Shown: positions 1 through 10,406 of the stretch, one piece after another
How positions within the stretch are numbered: the first letter of the stretch is position 1
How the letters are laid out: each line of letters opens with the position of its first letter
Assembly: GCA_019925095.2 (NCBI GenBank)
Contig: CM034401.1
Location: 4,557,838 to 4,621,837, forward strand
Length of the DNA: 64,000 nt
Source of the DNA: Dendrolimus kikuchii
Lineage: Eukaryota; Arthropoda; Insecta; Lepidoptera; Lasiocampidae
Direction of reading: 5' to 3'
Notes under the pieces: generated by a model
Seen by the model: the letters and a program-made list of their open reading frames with translations, nothing else
Database searches by the model: none
What the model was told of the DNA's origin: nothing
Made by a program: the position numbers and the translations under genes

Positions 1-207
1 CCACGACACACCTTCCATTATCAAATTGATCGTGTATTAGCGGAGGGTGATGTCAGGAGCCTTAAGAACAGACGAGTTTGCATGACAAGAGTTATGAATG
101 TCAAAGAAGCAAGTGAGGTGTGTAAGAATGGCCTAAATGGCGCTCTGTTGTTCGTGCCTACCCCGCAAGGGAACTGGCGTGAAGTTATGTATGTATGTAT
201 GTATGTA
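1..207 (+). mobile_element. RTE-type LINE 3' end, copy a1 (cut by window edge)
   Basis: This is the last part of a non-LTR retrotransposon reverse-transcriptase frame followed by a (TATG)n tail at about 187-207. The reading frame gives the tail seen in all 'a' copies here (DQIDRVLAEGD, then TRVMNVKEASEVCKN). A one-base deletion near 128-133 relative to the other copies breaks the frame before the usual C-terminus AYPARELA. Seven more copies in the window end at the same base and carry the same tail, as expected of target-primed reverse transcription. The 5' side lies outside the window. The RTE assignment rests on motif style. Confidence 0.8.
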
Positions 208-309
208 CAGTTAACAAATTACAGTGTAGTGAAAAGTCTTGCTATTTTTTGGCGTGCAAAACTTACAAGAACAGATGGTGCGTATATTATTATATATAAA
301 CTACTGGTA

Positions 310-660
310 GGCTAGTGGTCGAAATCCGACCATAATTAATTTAAATTATAAGTTTGAACATTGCTAAGGTTCTGTTGTCAAAGACTATACTTCAATAATC
401 ACAGATTTCGCCAAGGCTACACTGTTAATTTGACTTTAACAAAGAGTATATATGCGTGTGTGTGTCAAATACATACTAGTGTGTGTAATGTTTTTTTATT
501 GATTTAATGTATTTTTAAGTATAATTTAAAAAAAATATATTAGCATTTTGCACTCCTCTATATAAACTATAAGTGTGCGAAATTTCATACTCCTCCATCC
601 GCGCAATTTTCGTAAAAAGGGGTACAGAGGTTTTGCTGTGTTTTGCTTCACATATTAATA
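310..660 (+). repeat. Dispersed ~340-bp direct repeat, copy 1
   Basis: This stretch begins near gtggtcgaaatccgacca and matches 1051-1385 over its length, including the shared blocks tttcgccaaggctacactg, atatgcgtgtgtgtgtcaa and gtgtgcgaaatttcatactc. The two copies point the same way about 740 bp apart. No coding potential is visible. It could be the 3' part of a LINE or a nonautonomous element. Confidence 0.75.
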
Positions 661-699
661 TAATGATAATGTATCCATCTAGAAAAGAAACATAGATTT

Positions 700-1035
700 A
701 CAGTCGTTGTCAGGTTTTTTTTAAATTCAGCACTTATGGTCCCTGGCGAACATCTTATGCCCGGGCCTATATACATAATTTACTTATAACAAAAATGTAT
801 ATAATATGTTGTCAGGTTGCCCAGATATCATACATTACCACCGCGTTCCATTAGTAACTCACAACGCCCAACATGTTCCGTTAGCCGTTCCACAAGGCGA
901 CCGCTGAGAACCATCGCTAGAAAACCGGTTCACCCGTTAAAGAGCTACGATGCCATAGATAGATACACCGACACACATATCGGTCAAACTTATAACACCT
1001 ATGTTTTTGCGTGAGGGTTAAAAAAACATTTATTT
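700..1035 (+). repeat. LINE-tail-like sequence between the two direct repeats
   Basis: This segment is less AT-rich than its flanks and contains the block gttaaagagctacgatgcc followed by acacaccgacac-type repeats and a final gcgtgagggttaaaaaaac. I recall this style of sequence from 3' ends of lepidopteran non-LTR elements, but I cannot name the family. A 65-codon open stretch inside it has no recognisable domain. Confidence 0.4.
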
Positions 1036-1050
1036 GTTATAGCCTATTAA

Positions 1051-1385
1051 AGAATACTAGTGGTCGCCCGTGGTCGAAATTCGACCACAATAATTAATGT
1101 CAAAGACGATATTTCTATAATCACAGATTTCGCCAAGGCTACACTGTTAATTTGACTTGAACAATAAACAAAAGGTAATATATGCGTGTGTGTGTCAAAT
1201 ACATGGTAGTGCGTGTAATGTTTTTTTTATTGATTTAATGTATTTTTTATGCATAATTAAAAAAAAAAAATTAGCATTTGTCGCTTCTTTTCTATGTAAA
1301 CTATAAGTGTGCGAAATTTCATACTCCTCCGTCCGCGCAATTTTCGTATAAAACAAAGTTTTTGCTTCACGTATTAATAATATAT
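1051..1385 (+). repeat. Dispersed ~340-bp direct repeat, copy 2
   Basis: Second copy of the repeat at 310-660, same strand, with small indels. It starts after actagtggtcgcccgtgg and ends near tttttgcttcacgtatta. Short open stretches on both strands here are incidental. Confidence 0.75.
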
Positions 1386-1610
1386 ATAGAAGAAGATTAT
1401 AAAGATAAGTCTTATATCCAAAAGATCGGAATAAGGTACGCTTCATTTCCCTTAGCAATACCACGATTAATATATAAAAGGTAAAGCTGAGAGGTCCTTA
1501 GCGAGAGTCTCTTATGGTCTATTAACAATGATTTTCCGGTCTGGATATAAAAATATTGTCTTGTATTTTGCTTTGTAATTGATTAGTTGTAGATATAAAT
1601 TGTTTTTACC

Positions 1611-1685
1611 TTACTCATAGAAGATGGTGACCAAGCATCGGTATTCTATTTATAGTCTTGAAGGATCACAGGTAGATTTTAATAG
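1611..1685 (+). mobile_element. LINE C-terminal scrap, family r copy 1
   Basis: The frame reads LLIEDGDQASVFYL then stop, matching the end of the longer copy at 11040-11404 (LPIEDGDLGSVFYL then stop). About 75 bp survive. A third copy is at 21105-21255. Confidence 0.6.
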
Positions 1686-1699
1686 AGGACATCTAAAAA

Positions 1700-1880
1700 G
1701 ATTTTTTTTTAATAAAATTAAAAAAACAAAGAATTGACACGAAAAATATATATTTTTTTATTGTAAGTGTTAGAAAGAGTTTTAGCAATTACAAATGAAA
1801 TAAGATATCGGTCAAATGTCCACCGCGACCACGCTTGCAGATGTTGATTCTCTCATTAAAATTTTCGCAAAATGAATTTA
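1700..1880. other. No feature recognised (1386-1610 likewise)
   Basis: AT-rich sequence with poly-A and poly-T runs. I see no gene, repeat partner or structured motif apart from the LINE scrap at 1611-1685. Confidence 0.5.
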
Positions 1881-1881
1881 T

Positions 1882-2034
1882 TAGATAGAGATCCCAGTCA
1901 CCCCAGACTTACGTGATTTTAGGAAACATGAAACTTTCAGTATCGATAGTTTAATATAAACTTAGAAAGGAATGGATACTCGCTAAGCTGAAAGCGGGAC
2001 CGTTTTTCAGCTATCCAAGGTGGAAAATAACCAT
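1882..2034 (+). repeat. Left arm of outer inverted repeat around the mariner
   Basis: This arm is the imperfect reverse complement of 3578-3734. Shared blocks include gagatcccagtcacc, acttacgtgattttaggaaa, ataaacttagaaaggaatgg and ggtggaaaataacc. The arms are far longer than mariner termini and lie outside the mariner, so they belong to an older foldback-type element or palindromic locus. Confidence 0.8.
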
Positions 2035-2105
2035 GGGAAGATGTTTCGTCCGTCAGATTTGTCTGGCTCTTTGGACAATATTTTAAAATATTATACTTGA
2101 TAATA

Positions 2106-3406
2106 CCTAGTCTTGCCATAAATATTGTAACAAAGAAATTTTTGTTCTATTGCAAATAACATTTATAAGTTTTACAGTGTGTTAGTTTAATACATAAATA
2201 TAAAATATATATATATATAAAAAGCTTATTCGAAGTGGTCTCCATTGGCTGCAATAGTCCTTTAAACGTTGAGGCCAGTTATCAATAGAAGCACGCACTC
2301 TTTTCATGGGAAAATTCTTCACTGACAATCGTATGGATTGTTTTAGGGACTCCAAATTATCATGGCGTTTAGAGCAAGCCGTACTCTCTAAAACTGATCA
2401 TAAATCATCGGATCAATCCAGCGGATTAAAATCGGGGCTAGACGACGGCCAGTTTTCAGCTCTGATAAAGTCCAAAACGTTCGTTTCTAACCAAGACTGC
2501 GAGCATTATGACCAGACACCGAGTCTTGCTGGAAGGACCATTCTTGATTATAAAACATGGTGTTGTTAAGGGGCTTAACTACCTTCTCAAGAATGGTATC
2601 TTGATACACTTGTGCCGATGTTTTGATACCTTTTTCACAAAAATATGGCTCAGTCACTCCTTAATAGCTAACACCCCACCAAACCATCACTGAAGACGGA
2701 TAATGGCCACGTTGCACTTTGTCGACTAATTGAGAAACTTTCTTAGAGCTTTGAGCATAAATAAGGTCATTTCGTTTGTTAAAATGCTGCTCAATTGTAA
2801 AAATGTTCTCATCCGTAAACAAAATTTTTCTGTGACCTGCCTTTGCGTACCGCTTCGGTAGTTGTTTGGATTTTGCCACCCTATTCTTTTTTAAATTATG
2901 AGTTAAGCAATTACCAGTGCGTCTCTTATAGGCTGCAAGTTCTAAGTCATCTTTTAAAATACGCGACATGGTTATAGGTGATATCTTCATCTCCCGAGAT
3001 AAAATCTTTTGCTTTTGGACAGGGTTTCTTCGAATTATTTCCCTTACTGCTTTGACCACCTTTTTCGTACGAACACTATGTGGACGGCCAGATCTTTTTC
3101 TGTCACAAACAGAGGAGGTCTCGTTGTACCTATTAATAGCCCGGTACACAAACATTTGACTAATACCAACCATATGGAGAGTTTTAAAAATTGCATTTGG
3201 CTCCATACCTACTTTGTGTAATGCAATCACAGCGATTCGGTTCTCTTCATCGCCCCACTACATTTTAATATCGCAAAATGTTGTACATTGTATTGGCGCC
3301 AAAATAAGAAAACACAATGAAAAATCATATAAAAATGACAGATTCCAAATTCAAATGTAATATTTTGTTTCTTTTTAATTGTAACAATATTTATGACCAG
3401 ACTAAA
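2106..3406 (-). mobile_element. Mariner-like DNA transposon, ~1301 bp, dead
   Basis: The ends form imperfect terminal inverted repeats of about 28 bp (left cctagtcttgccataaata, right end reading tttagtctggtcataaata on the minus strand), each bordered by a TA dinucleotide at 2104-2105 and 3407-3408, the target used by Tc1/mariner elements. Length is normal for mariner. The transposase inside runs on the minus strand and is broken. The element sits between longer outer inverted repeats (1882-2034 and 3578-3734), so it is nested in another repeat or palindrome. Confidence 0.88.
2226..3275 (-). pseudogene. Mariner transposase pseudogene
   Basis: The minus-strand frame encodes an N-terminal helix-turn-helix region (ALHKVGMEPNAIF onward), the block KILFTDENIFTIEQHF holding the first catalytic Asp, and MVWWGVSY. 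A family member would catalyse cut-and-paste transposition at TA sites with a D,D34D triad. This copy is inactive: the expected ATG at about 3275 is followed directly by TAG, an in-frame TAA follows GVSY at 2661, and further frameshifts and stops occur near 2500-2300. Remnants of the second and third catalytic blocks (QQDS, NPLD) can still be read in shifted frames, as can the last block RASIDNWPQRLKD. A two-base deletion shortly before the original stop shifts the end. Intact length would be about 345 residues; the longest open part is 189. Confidence 0.9.
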
Positions 3407-3577
3407 TATATATAAAATTTAGCCTTCCTAAAATGACGTAAGTTCCTATTTATTTAAAGTGCCTGTCAAAAGTTATGGCCCAAAGGAAGTGTCTGACAAC
3501 TGTATATCTTCGTTTATAACAATATCATATATGACATATGTAAAAACTAGCCTTGCTACTTTGACGTAAGTTAGCCT

Positions 3578-3734
3578 GGTTATTTTCCACCTTTGATACC
3601 TGCTACCTGAAAATCGGCGCCGCTTTCAGCTTAGCTAGTATCCATTCCTTTCTAAGTTTATGTTAAAGTACGATATTGAACGTTTCATCTTTCCTAAAAT
3701 CACGTAAGTTTAAGGTGACTGGGATCTCAATCTA
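3578..3734 (-). repeat. Right arm of outer inverted repeat around the mariner
   Basis: Imperfect inverted copy of 1882-2034. Between this arm and the mariner end, 3407-3577 holds two related motifs (ccttcctaaaatgacgtaag and ccttgctactttgacgtaag) absent from the left side, so the two sides are not symmetrical. Confidence 0.8.
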
Positions 3735-3739
3735 TATTG

Positions 3740-4330
3740 CAAACCAAATTTTCTAATTGCATAATTTCACGAAATTCAGCTGTTGTGTTCATGTGATTTA
3801 AGAACACTGTAATATTTTTCGTGGGGCTATATTACCGACAGACGGTCTTATTCATAGAGAGTTGGCGAAAGTTTGAAGGCTTCTTTATTGTTCTTAAAAA
3901 AGCGTTCAAACTTACTCTAACTATATGAATTAACAGATTGTAGTGCATTCTTTGCATACCATTGTAATTTGTAATGGGATAATACTGATATTCACTCATA
4001 AGCTGGTGATATACCCATATTTGTTTGTTGCTTCCGTGAAACAATACATCGCATCTCTCGTCTGTCAAGCTCAACTGGCGGACAATATGTACAAACGGAC
4101 GACATATAAATTGCCCCTCATTTATATTGATAAGTGTCTTCGGCTTATTTTATTACAATGAATGTGAAGATATTTTTATTAATTCTAGTTAAGTTAGTCG
4201 TGAAAAAAGGTTGACATAATTTTTATTGCGAAAGTGCACTGGAAATGCTGTGGGGTAGGCTAAAGTAATAAATTGTTCCTCCTAAAACTAAAAACAAATC
4301 GTTTAGATAAATTACGAAACTAATATATAT
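3740..4330. other. No feature recognised
   Basis: AT-rich sequence. Open stretches on both strands near 3830-4160 have no recognisable domain and no repeat partner that I could find. Confidence 0.5.
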
Positions 4331-4334
4331 AATA

Positions 4335-4545
4335 TTACTAGCTGTCCTGGCAGATGTTGTTCTGCCCTGAAGAAATAAAATTTATAACCCGATTGCAGCG
4401 CCACCTACCGGGTCCAAATGTAAGCTATCCTATATTTCAAGTTGTATCAAACTGCACACGGTGTGCAAATTTGATTAAAATCGGTTAAGTAGTTTAGGAG
4501 TCCATCGCGGACAAACAACGTGACACGTAATTTATATATAATATT
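4335..4545 (+). repeat. Interspersed repeat family q, copy 1
   Basis: It begins ctagctgtcctggcagatgt and continues with the tctgccctgaagaaataaaa block, then gcgccacctaccgggtcc. The same order recurs at 9884, 27880, 28025, 55650 (reverse) and 59140. The phrase aaaatcggttaagtagttta near its end is typical of lepidopteran LINE or SINE tails. Non-coding. Confidence 0.7.
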
Positions 4546-4549
4546 ATAA

Positions 4550-4945
4550 AATTCTAAACATGCCGTGTCTGTATATTGCAGCTATTTAAAAAAAACTGAA
4601 ATAGACTATATAAACGTCGGAGAACACAATACAGATTTCTTGTCTGTGTGTTGGTGATTCACGTAAAAACTACTGGGCCGATTTCTATGCGGTTTTCGCT
4701 GATCTATAGAAAATTCTTAAAAGCTGCGCTACTTTTTATCCCGGAAATCGCGCGGGAATGTTTCTAGGAATGATTCAAAATGGACAACAAAAAAAAACCA
4801 TTTCCAAAGTGATTTTTCTACTGATCAATAAACAGCAAATTTTATGTAATATAAAGTGCGACATTTTTATCCCGAGAATGCCGCGGGAATTTTTCCGGGA
4901 GCGGTTTGTAATTATTCGGGTGAGACACAGTTGTCATTAAAACGA
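4550..4945 (-). repeat. Interspersed repeat family v, copy 1
   Basis: Reverse-oriented relative of 14690-15225 and 54790-55135. Shared blocks are the cgcgggaa motifs, the tttttatcccg block, aaatcggccc-type sequence and the terminal tgccgtgtctgtatatt. Short open frames here are incidental. Confidence 0.7.
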
Positions 4946-4975
4946 TTACTTACAATCTTTTTTAAATGCTGTCTA

Positions 4976-5046
4976 TAGGAGATTGTAACCGTTTTCCACC
5001 AGGTGGGCTGTCTGCCTGTCTGCAGAACTCTGCAATAAAAAAGAAA
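4976..5046 (+). repeat. L310 repeat, 3' fragment
   Basis: About 70 bp matching the A-tailed end of the L310 family: gtaaccgttttccaccaggt, then gtctgcctgtctgcagaact, then ctgcaataaaaaag. Strand is given by the A-rich tail. It is strongly 5' truncated. Confidence 0.65.
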
Positions 5047-5059
5047 TAAAAAAAGGAAT

Positions 5060-5354
5060 TTATATTCGTACTCCGATTCTGCACGAAAATAGCTTTAAAT
5101 AATAATTCGTAATCATAGTTGACAGGCCGAACCGCTCCACCAAACCCTGTTACAAGGATTAGGAGGTAAGCTCAGAAAACACTGGCTTTATAATGTAATA
5201 TGGGTTGACGTATCCAAGAAATTACTTTATTAACTAAATAATAAAGCTCGATATATTTTTAGGTTTCTGTAGTCATTTTGGCAAAAACAGGCCTCTTATT
5301 TATTATCATGTCCAGCTGTCTGTCTCTTTGTGTATGTCACAGTATTTTTTTTAA
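5060..5354. other. No feature recognised
   Basis: No gene or repeat partner seen in this AT-rich stretch. Confidence 0.5.
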
Positions 5355-6205
5355 GTTTTTAACCGACTTAAAACAGAAGGAAGTTCTCAGTTCGCCTCCA
5401 TGTTCGTTACTCGAATACTCCGTCAATTGTGGACCGATTTACATTTTTTTCCTACCGAATGAGTCCCATAGTCAACATGTCAGAATCTGATGAGTGGATC
5501 TCAGAGAAATCGAGAATAATGCTTATTAAAAAAATCGATTCAGAATTGACGGAGATATTGTATAACAAAGAAGACGATTAACGATTTTTGAGGGTATCTT
5601 TCAAATTCTCTGGGAATCACTACGAGATCCTGAGCTGATAATTATCAGACCATCTTGGCAATATGTTCTTTCGATTAAAATAATAATTTGAAAATTCGGT
5701 CAACAATTGACGGAGAAATCGCGTAACATGCAAATTAAAAAATTCAAATAAAAATTCAGCGCTTGTAGAAAATGTAATATCTACATGTGTATACAAGCTT
5801 TTTCCCAAGAATTAAGGCGCACGGTGTTATTTAATAAAGGTTATTCTAAATTTTCCTGAGATCTACTCCAGCAGATCCTAACTTGGTGACCATGGCATTA
5901 CCTCGGGAGTATACACTTACGAGTAAAGAAAAAAAATTAAAATCGTTTTGCAATTGACACAGATATCGTGTTACGAAGAAGTCAGTTAACAATTTTCGTA
6001 AGTTTCTCTAACTCCTTGGAATCCACTCAACAGATCCTGACATTGCGACAATGGAACCAATTCGGGAGTGTAACCTTTAGATTCAAAAGAAATATTTGAA
6101 AATCGATCCACAATTGTCGGAGAAATCGAGTAACACACATACAAAAAAAAACATAGACATAGACAAATTAAGAAACTCCTCTTTTTGAAAGTCGGTTGAA
6201 AAAAA
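5355..6205. mobile_element. 850-bp nonautonomous element with inverted ends and internal repeats
   Basis: The left end reads ttttaaccgacttaaaacag and the right end, on the other strand, tttttcaaccgactttcaaa, giving imperfect inverted termini. Inside, a motif of the form caattgacggagatatcg recurs near 5540, 5700, 5945 and 6105, and a gatcctga-type motif near 5630, 5873 and 6020. The spacing (5540 to 5945, 5700 to 6105) suggests a diverged duplicated unit of about 405 bp. No transposase frame is present, so it looks like a MITE or similar passenger. Confidence 0.65.
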
Positions 6206-6918
6206 GAATATTGTGCTGCACGAAACACGACGTAACAATCAACAATTTAAACAACGACGATCCGGAATGATTCCATTGTTTATAATGAAAACATCTCGAC
6301 AGTTATCATACCAAATCACAATGGCATGGAAATTTAATCAATGTCTATATAAAGGCCGATGGCAAACCCTTGATTGCAGGTCCAAACACGCAATTCAACA
6401 ATAAACTTGCAGCCGCGGAACTAAAATTTCAACGCAACTTTTATTTTTTATCAAAGGAAGTCGTTAGACGGTATCTGAGCCACCTCGCACGTATTAACAT
6501 ACATAATTATAGGTAGTTTAGCAATTGGAGGCCTGCCAGCCCGATCCCGGCGAAATTATGTGACTATTACAGTTTTCAGGCTTCCGTTTTCAACGAAACA
6601 ATGTGTTTTCGCCAAGTTCTCTTCGAATCGACTGAGGCGTTTCGCCAGACGAATTTATTGCGTTAGATTTATTACGTATAGCGGGGGTACATACTTCTTT
6701 TAATTACACAGGATTACATTTACAAAACAAAATCAATAAAATGCTGTTCGTGGAGACTAAGAAGAATATTATTACAATTATCACGTGCTAACGGTGCAGG
6801 AAAACAACGTGTTGAAACATCATCATCATCATCAGAGCGTTAAATCCCGGTAGCTTACTTTTTCTTCTCCACTTCGTGCGATCTTCGGCATCCTTTGTAT
6901 TGAGATCATTGGTACGCG
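6206..6918. other. No gene; weak repeat at 6555-6680
   Basis: The stretch attacagttttcaggcttcc to ttgcgttagatttattacg resembles 8180-8265 at low identity. A (CAT)n run lies near 6820. Nothing else is recognised. Confidence 0.4.
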
Positions 6919-7230
6919 TTTTTTTTTTTATTGCAGGAGTTCAGCAGACAGGCAGACGGCCCACTAGATGGAAAGCGGTTACCATCGCCTATGGACATTT
7001 GCAACACCAAAGGTACAACAAATGCGCTGCTGCTCTCTTAAAGGAGACTGGAACCTGGTCACTAATGCCGGAACACAACTCAAGGTTATTATGGCGACAT
7101 ACTTTAAACCAGGGGTGGTAGCCATCCAGTCGGGCAAATGCCCCACCACCTGGCTGTGGGTTATTTTGTCGCCTCTTACGACAGGCCGCCCGGCCGCAGG
7201 AAATTGTGTTCTTTCTCCGTTCCTGCACAG
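6919..7230 (-). repeat. L310 repeat, long form
   Basis: Copy of a ~310-bp family found about 12 times in the window. Read on the minus strand it starts gtgcaggaacggagaaaga, passes aggtggggcatttgcccgac, and ends cctgcaataaaaaaaaa, so the A-rich tail gives the sense strand. No domain is encoded; the open stretches across it are incidental. Its 5' end joins an RTE fragment at 7231. Confidence 0.85.
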
Positions 7231-7545
7231 ATGTCATCCTTAACAACGTTAAGCCAGCATTTCTTGGTCCTACACCTTTGACCGGGACCTGGCGGAGGCG
7301 GCATGGCGGCATGGTTCCCCACGTAACTAGCCGGTGTCCGTAAAACGTGGCCGTACCAGCGTAAGCGACTCTCTTGCTGTTTGTCTCTTATGTCACGGAC
7401 GCGAAGACTGCTGCGGATGCGGGAGTTTCTGACATGATCCTTCCGCGTGACCCCACACATCCACCGAAGCATATTCATTTCCGTGACACGCAGCTCCTGC
7501 TTATGTCGCTCAAGTACAGGCCACCCTTCACTGACATACATAAGG
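7231..7545 (-). pseudogene. RTE-type LINE reverse transcriptase, C-terminal fragment (subfamily c)
   Basis: The minus-strand frame reads EGWPVLERHKQELRV, MLRWMCGVTRKDHVRN, SRLRWYGHVLRTPAS and GQRCRTKKCWLNVVKDD. These are the post-thumb blocks of RTE-clade reverse transcriptases (YGSE.W, RRW.G.TR.D..RN, RLRWYGH). The catalytic FADD core is absent, so the fragment is heavily 5' truncated. The frame runs on into the adjoining L310 repeat, which replaces its natural C-terminus. It is unlike the 'a' copies at 21405 and 32738. Confidence 0.85.
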
Positions 7546-7578
7546 ACAGGTCTAATGATGGATTTCTAGACCTGTTGT

Positions 7579-7903
7579 TTTTATTTATTTTTATTTTTTA
7601 TTGCAGGAGTTCAGCAGACAGGCTGACGGCCCACTTGATGGCAAGCGGTTACCATAGCCTATGGACATTTGCAACACCAAAGGTACTACAAATGCGCTGC
7701 TGCTCTCTTAAGGGAGACGGGAACCTGGTCACTAATACCGGAACACAACTCAAGGTTGCTATGGCGGCATACTCTAGACCAGGGGTGGTAGCCATCCAGT
7801 CGGGCAAATGCCCTACCACCTGGCTGTGGGTTGTTTTGTCGTCTCTTACGACAGGCCGCCCGGCCGCACGAAATTGTATTCTTTCTCCGTTTCTGCACGG
7901 ATA
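7579..7903 (-). repeat. L310 repeat, long form
   Basis: Second long copy on the same strand as 6919-7230. The T-rich stretch at 7579-7602 is the A tail of the minus strand. It starts gtgcagaaacggagaaaga on the minus strand. With the neighbouring copy it brackets the RTE-c fragment. Confidence 0.85.
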
Positions 7904-8054
7904 AGTTTTAACTTAACAGGTATTTTGGGGTCGCAAATGACACGTCACCTCACGCCACTAGATACGATAATTATTTACTCCGTTAGTAGTACTCATGTAC
8001 TATAGTACATATTTATTAATCTACATCCTAAATATACTTAATTAGATTAGAAAA

Positions 8055-8150
8055 ATTGCCTTAATTACGCTAAGATTCAAATCGACGTCATTTGACTGAG
8101 ACGCAAGCGCCTTAGTCGCTCAGCCACAATGCCTCTTAGGTCAAATAATC
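8055..8150 (-). repeat. tRNA-like SINE head or tRNA pseudogene
   Basis: On the minus strand, tggctgagcgactaaggcg resembles a type II tRNA (Leu or Ser) D-arm and A box. About 38 bases downstream gatttgaatc resembles a B box. The remaining cloverleaf is not convincing, so a SINE head or decayed pseudogene is more likely than a working tRNA. Confidence 0.5.
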
Positions 8151-8504
8151 TCCAAGCCAGCTAAAGCCCTAAATAATTTTTATTACAGTTTTCAAATTTC
8201 CTTCATTTCGACAAAGGCCTTTTCGTTGGACAAATTTATTGGTTAGATTTATTGCTTTTATCAGAATTCTGGGACTCATTTAATTATCTGGCCCCTCCAT
8301 CGGGTTGAAACAGTTGTTAATGGGTTACCTCGTTATGGTGAAATCTACTCAAATAACGATGTATCTTGTGACGGATAAAAACCGTGTTTTATAGAGCATT
8401 TGGTATAGCTGGCACATTTTTTTGACATTTTATTGTTTTTTTAGAGTTATAATATCCATTTTGAAAAAAAAAAAATATTCTGTCTTTGTATGACAAAATA
8501 TTTT

Positions 8505-8632
8505 GTGGGATTGTCTGGAAGAGATCGCTTTTTAGCGATAAGACCGCCCTTTGTACATAACTAGATATAATTTTAGTCTTTAAGTTCATGTTTGTATTAG
8601 TGTACAATAAAGAGTTATCTATCTATCTATTT
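8505..8632 (+). mobile_element. LINE 3' end with (TATC)n tail, copy 1
   Basis: Shared signature gattgtctggaagagatcgc, a small stem (tcgctttttagcgata), gtgtacaataaagagttatc and a CTAT repeat. The same arrangement is at 12772 (+) and 52577 (-), with weaker relatives at 24172 (-) and 53300 (+). This fits the 3' UTR of a non-LTR element that primes on short tandem repeats. Confidence 0.75.
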
Positions 8633-8639
8633 TTTTTCA

Positions 8640-9260
8640 AAAACTATTGTTTGTTTAAATTGATATTCTACCTTCAAATTGTGAGCGTCCTTTGAATTTC
8701 AATTACCTGTAGCATTTGTCCATACTAAATTCATATATACTTTATGTAAATTTCTATATACTAATAATATTGACTCATAACAGAGTTTAGTCTAATACAA
8801 TTAATGTTTTGTGTTGTCCTCAGGTTATCAGAAAACGTCTTTACCATTTTTTTATGTCTAAACACCCTGTCATTTTTATATAGTCACTCTGATATTGGCA
8901 AAATCAACGCGCAATAAAGCGTTGGAGCCATCGACGAACAAAATAGAATAGAACAGTTGATTTTAATGAAATTTAAGTACAAAATCTACTTAGTCTGTAT
9001 TACAATGCTATGTAGTGAAATTGCAAAAAAAAAAGAAATTTTAGGGGTGATCGCCAAACATATAACTAAGAGTTGGAAATTCTTTATCTATGTACATGAT
9101 CGTGTAATTTTTTAGCACAATATATGTAGGTGTCGTTTTGTTACTTATAAGAACAACGAAGTCCACAAATTACATAATTTTTGCCTATTAATTCATGGTC
9201 TATATCATTTATCTTAAGTATAAATATTTTCTTCTTATAAACATTTAATATATTATATAT
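8640..9260. other. No feature recognised
   Basis: AT-rich sequence without a recognisable gene or repeat. Confidence 0.5.
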
Positions 9261-9263
9261 CCT

Positions 9264-9462
9264 ACTAATATTATAAAGGCGAAAGTTTGTATGGATGTAT
9301 GTTTGCTACTCTTTCACGCAAAAACTACTGAATGGATTTTGATGATACTTGACAATAATATAGTTTACACATCAGAATAACACAGACTATAGTTTATAAA
9401 GATATAGTGTGGCTTTGTGGTTTCAACACGCAGGTGAAACCGCGGGGCGCCGCAGTTATTCT
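9264..9462 (+). repeat. Interspersed repeat family w, copy 1
   Basis: It starts ctaatattataaaggcgaaa and continues with ctctttcacgcaaaaactac, tgaatggattttgatga and cgcggggcgc. Matching copies are at 31130-31345 and 36152-36356, and a reverse relative at 59305-59455. Non-coding. Confidence 0.75.
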
Positions 9463-9469
9463 TATAAAA

Positions 9470-9880
9470 ATTTATATTACAACCAATAAATAAAATTGAA
9501 GTGTCTGTCTGTGATTTCAAAGTAATGATCAAATTTTAGCGAGAACTACTATTTTAACAATGCATGGTAACTCATAATTATTATTATTAATGAATGTTTT
9601 AAGGATTAAATCAAGATTTTTTATTTATTGACTCTGTATTTATAATTAAAATTTACATCCTCTTAAAACAATACTAATCTTAAAATATATCAATAATTAA
9701 TGGCTAAATTAAATATTATTTTAAATGAAAAATACATAAGGACGTAGCTACCGCCATATCGTATCGTATGGATGATTTGATAAATAAGCTTGCCGAAAAA
9801 ACTGTATCTTTGATTTGAATTCTTTGGCTAACTTAGTTCCTAGAAGCATTAAGTATAAGTTATAATTTATAATCAATACT
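9470..9880. other. No feature recognised
   Basis: AT-rich sequence, no repeat partner seen. Confidence 0.5.
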
Positions 9881-9883
9881 AGC

Positions 9884-10190
9884 GGCCCCGGCAGACGTTG
9901 TCCTGCTCTGAAAAAATAAAAATCTAGGACCCAATCTCAGCTCCACTTACCAGTTCCAATTGTGGATTTAAACCATCCGGGGCACTCAAACACACAAAAA
10001 CAAAATCACCAAAATCGGTCCAGGTGATTAGGAGGATTCTAGAACCCGATCTCAGCGCCATCTACCAGTTCCAACGGGGTAAAAAGTATACTATGTCCGT
10101 CTCCTGATTCTAATCTACCTCCCCACCAATTTTCAGCCAAATCGGTACAGCCGTTCTTGAGTACACTACGTTAAACTATTTATAAATAAT
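9884..10190 (+). repeat. Interspersed repeat family q, copy 2
   Basis: It starts cggccccggcagacgttgtc. The block ctaggacccaatctcagctc recurs as ctagaacccgatctcagcgc near 10037, so this copy contains about two internal units. Ends near gtacagccgttcttgagtac. Confidence 0.75.
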
Positions 10191-10406
10191 GTAACTAATA
10201 CGTCACTTTGTTATATATATATATATATTTTAATTCGATTCGTGCATTTTTTGTTTTTCTTTTATAAAAATCTTTATTACTTACCCTTCCTTTAGGCTAC
10301 CAATACACATTTTAATACAGGGCCCGTCTAAAGCAAGCTACGCCACTGAAATACATTTTAATTTTACGTGTATGTTCGAGTTTAACAATCACGATTCAGA
10401 AGATAT

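Noticed and set aside
8055..8150. Functional tRNA gene on the minus strand
   Set aside because: A-box and B-box-like blocks exist, but acceptor and anticodon stems could not be paired convincingly.
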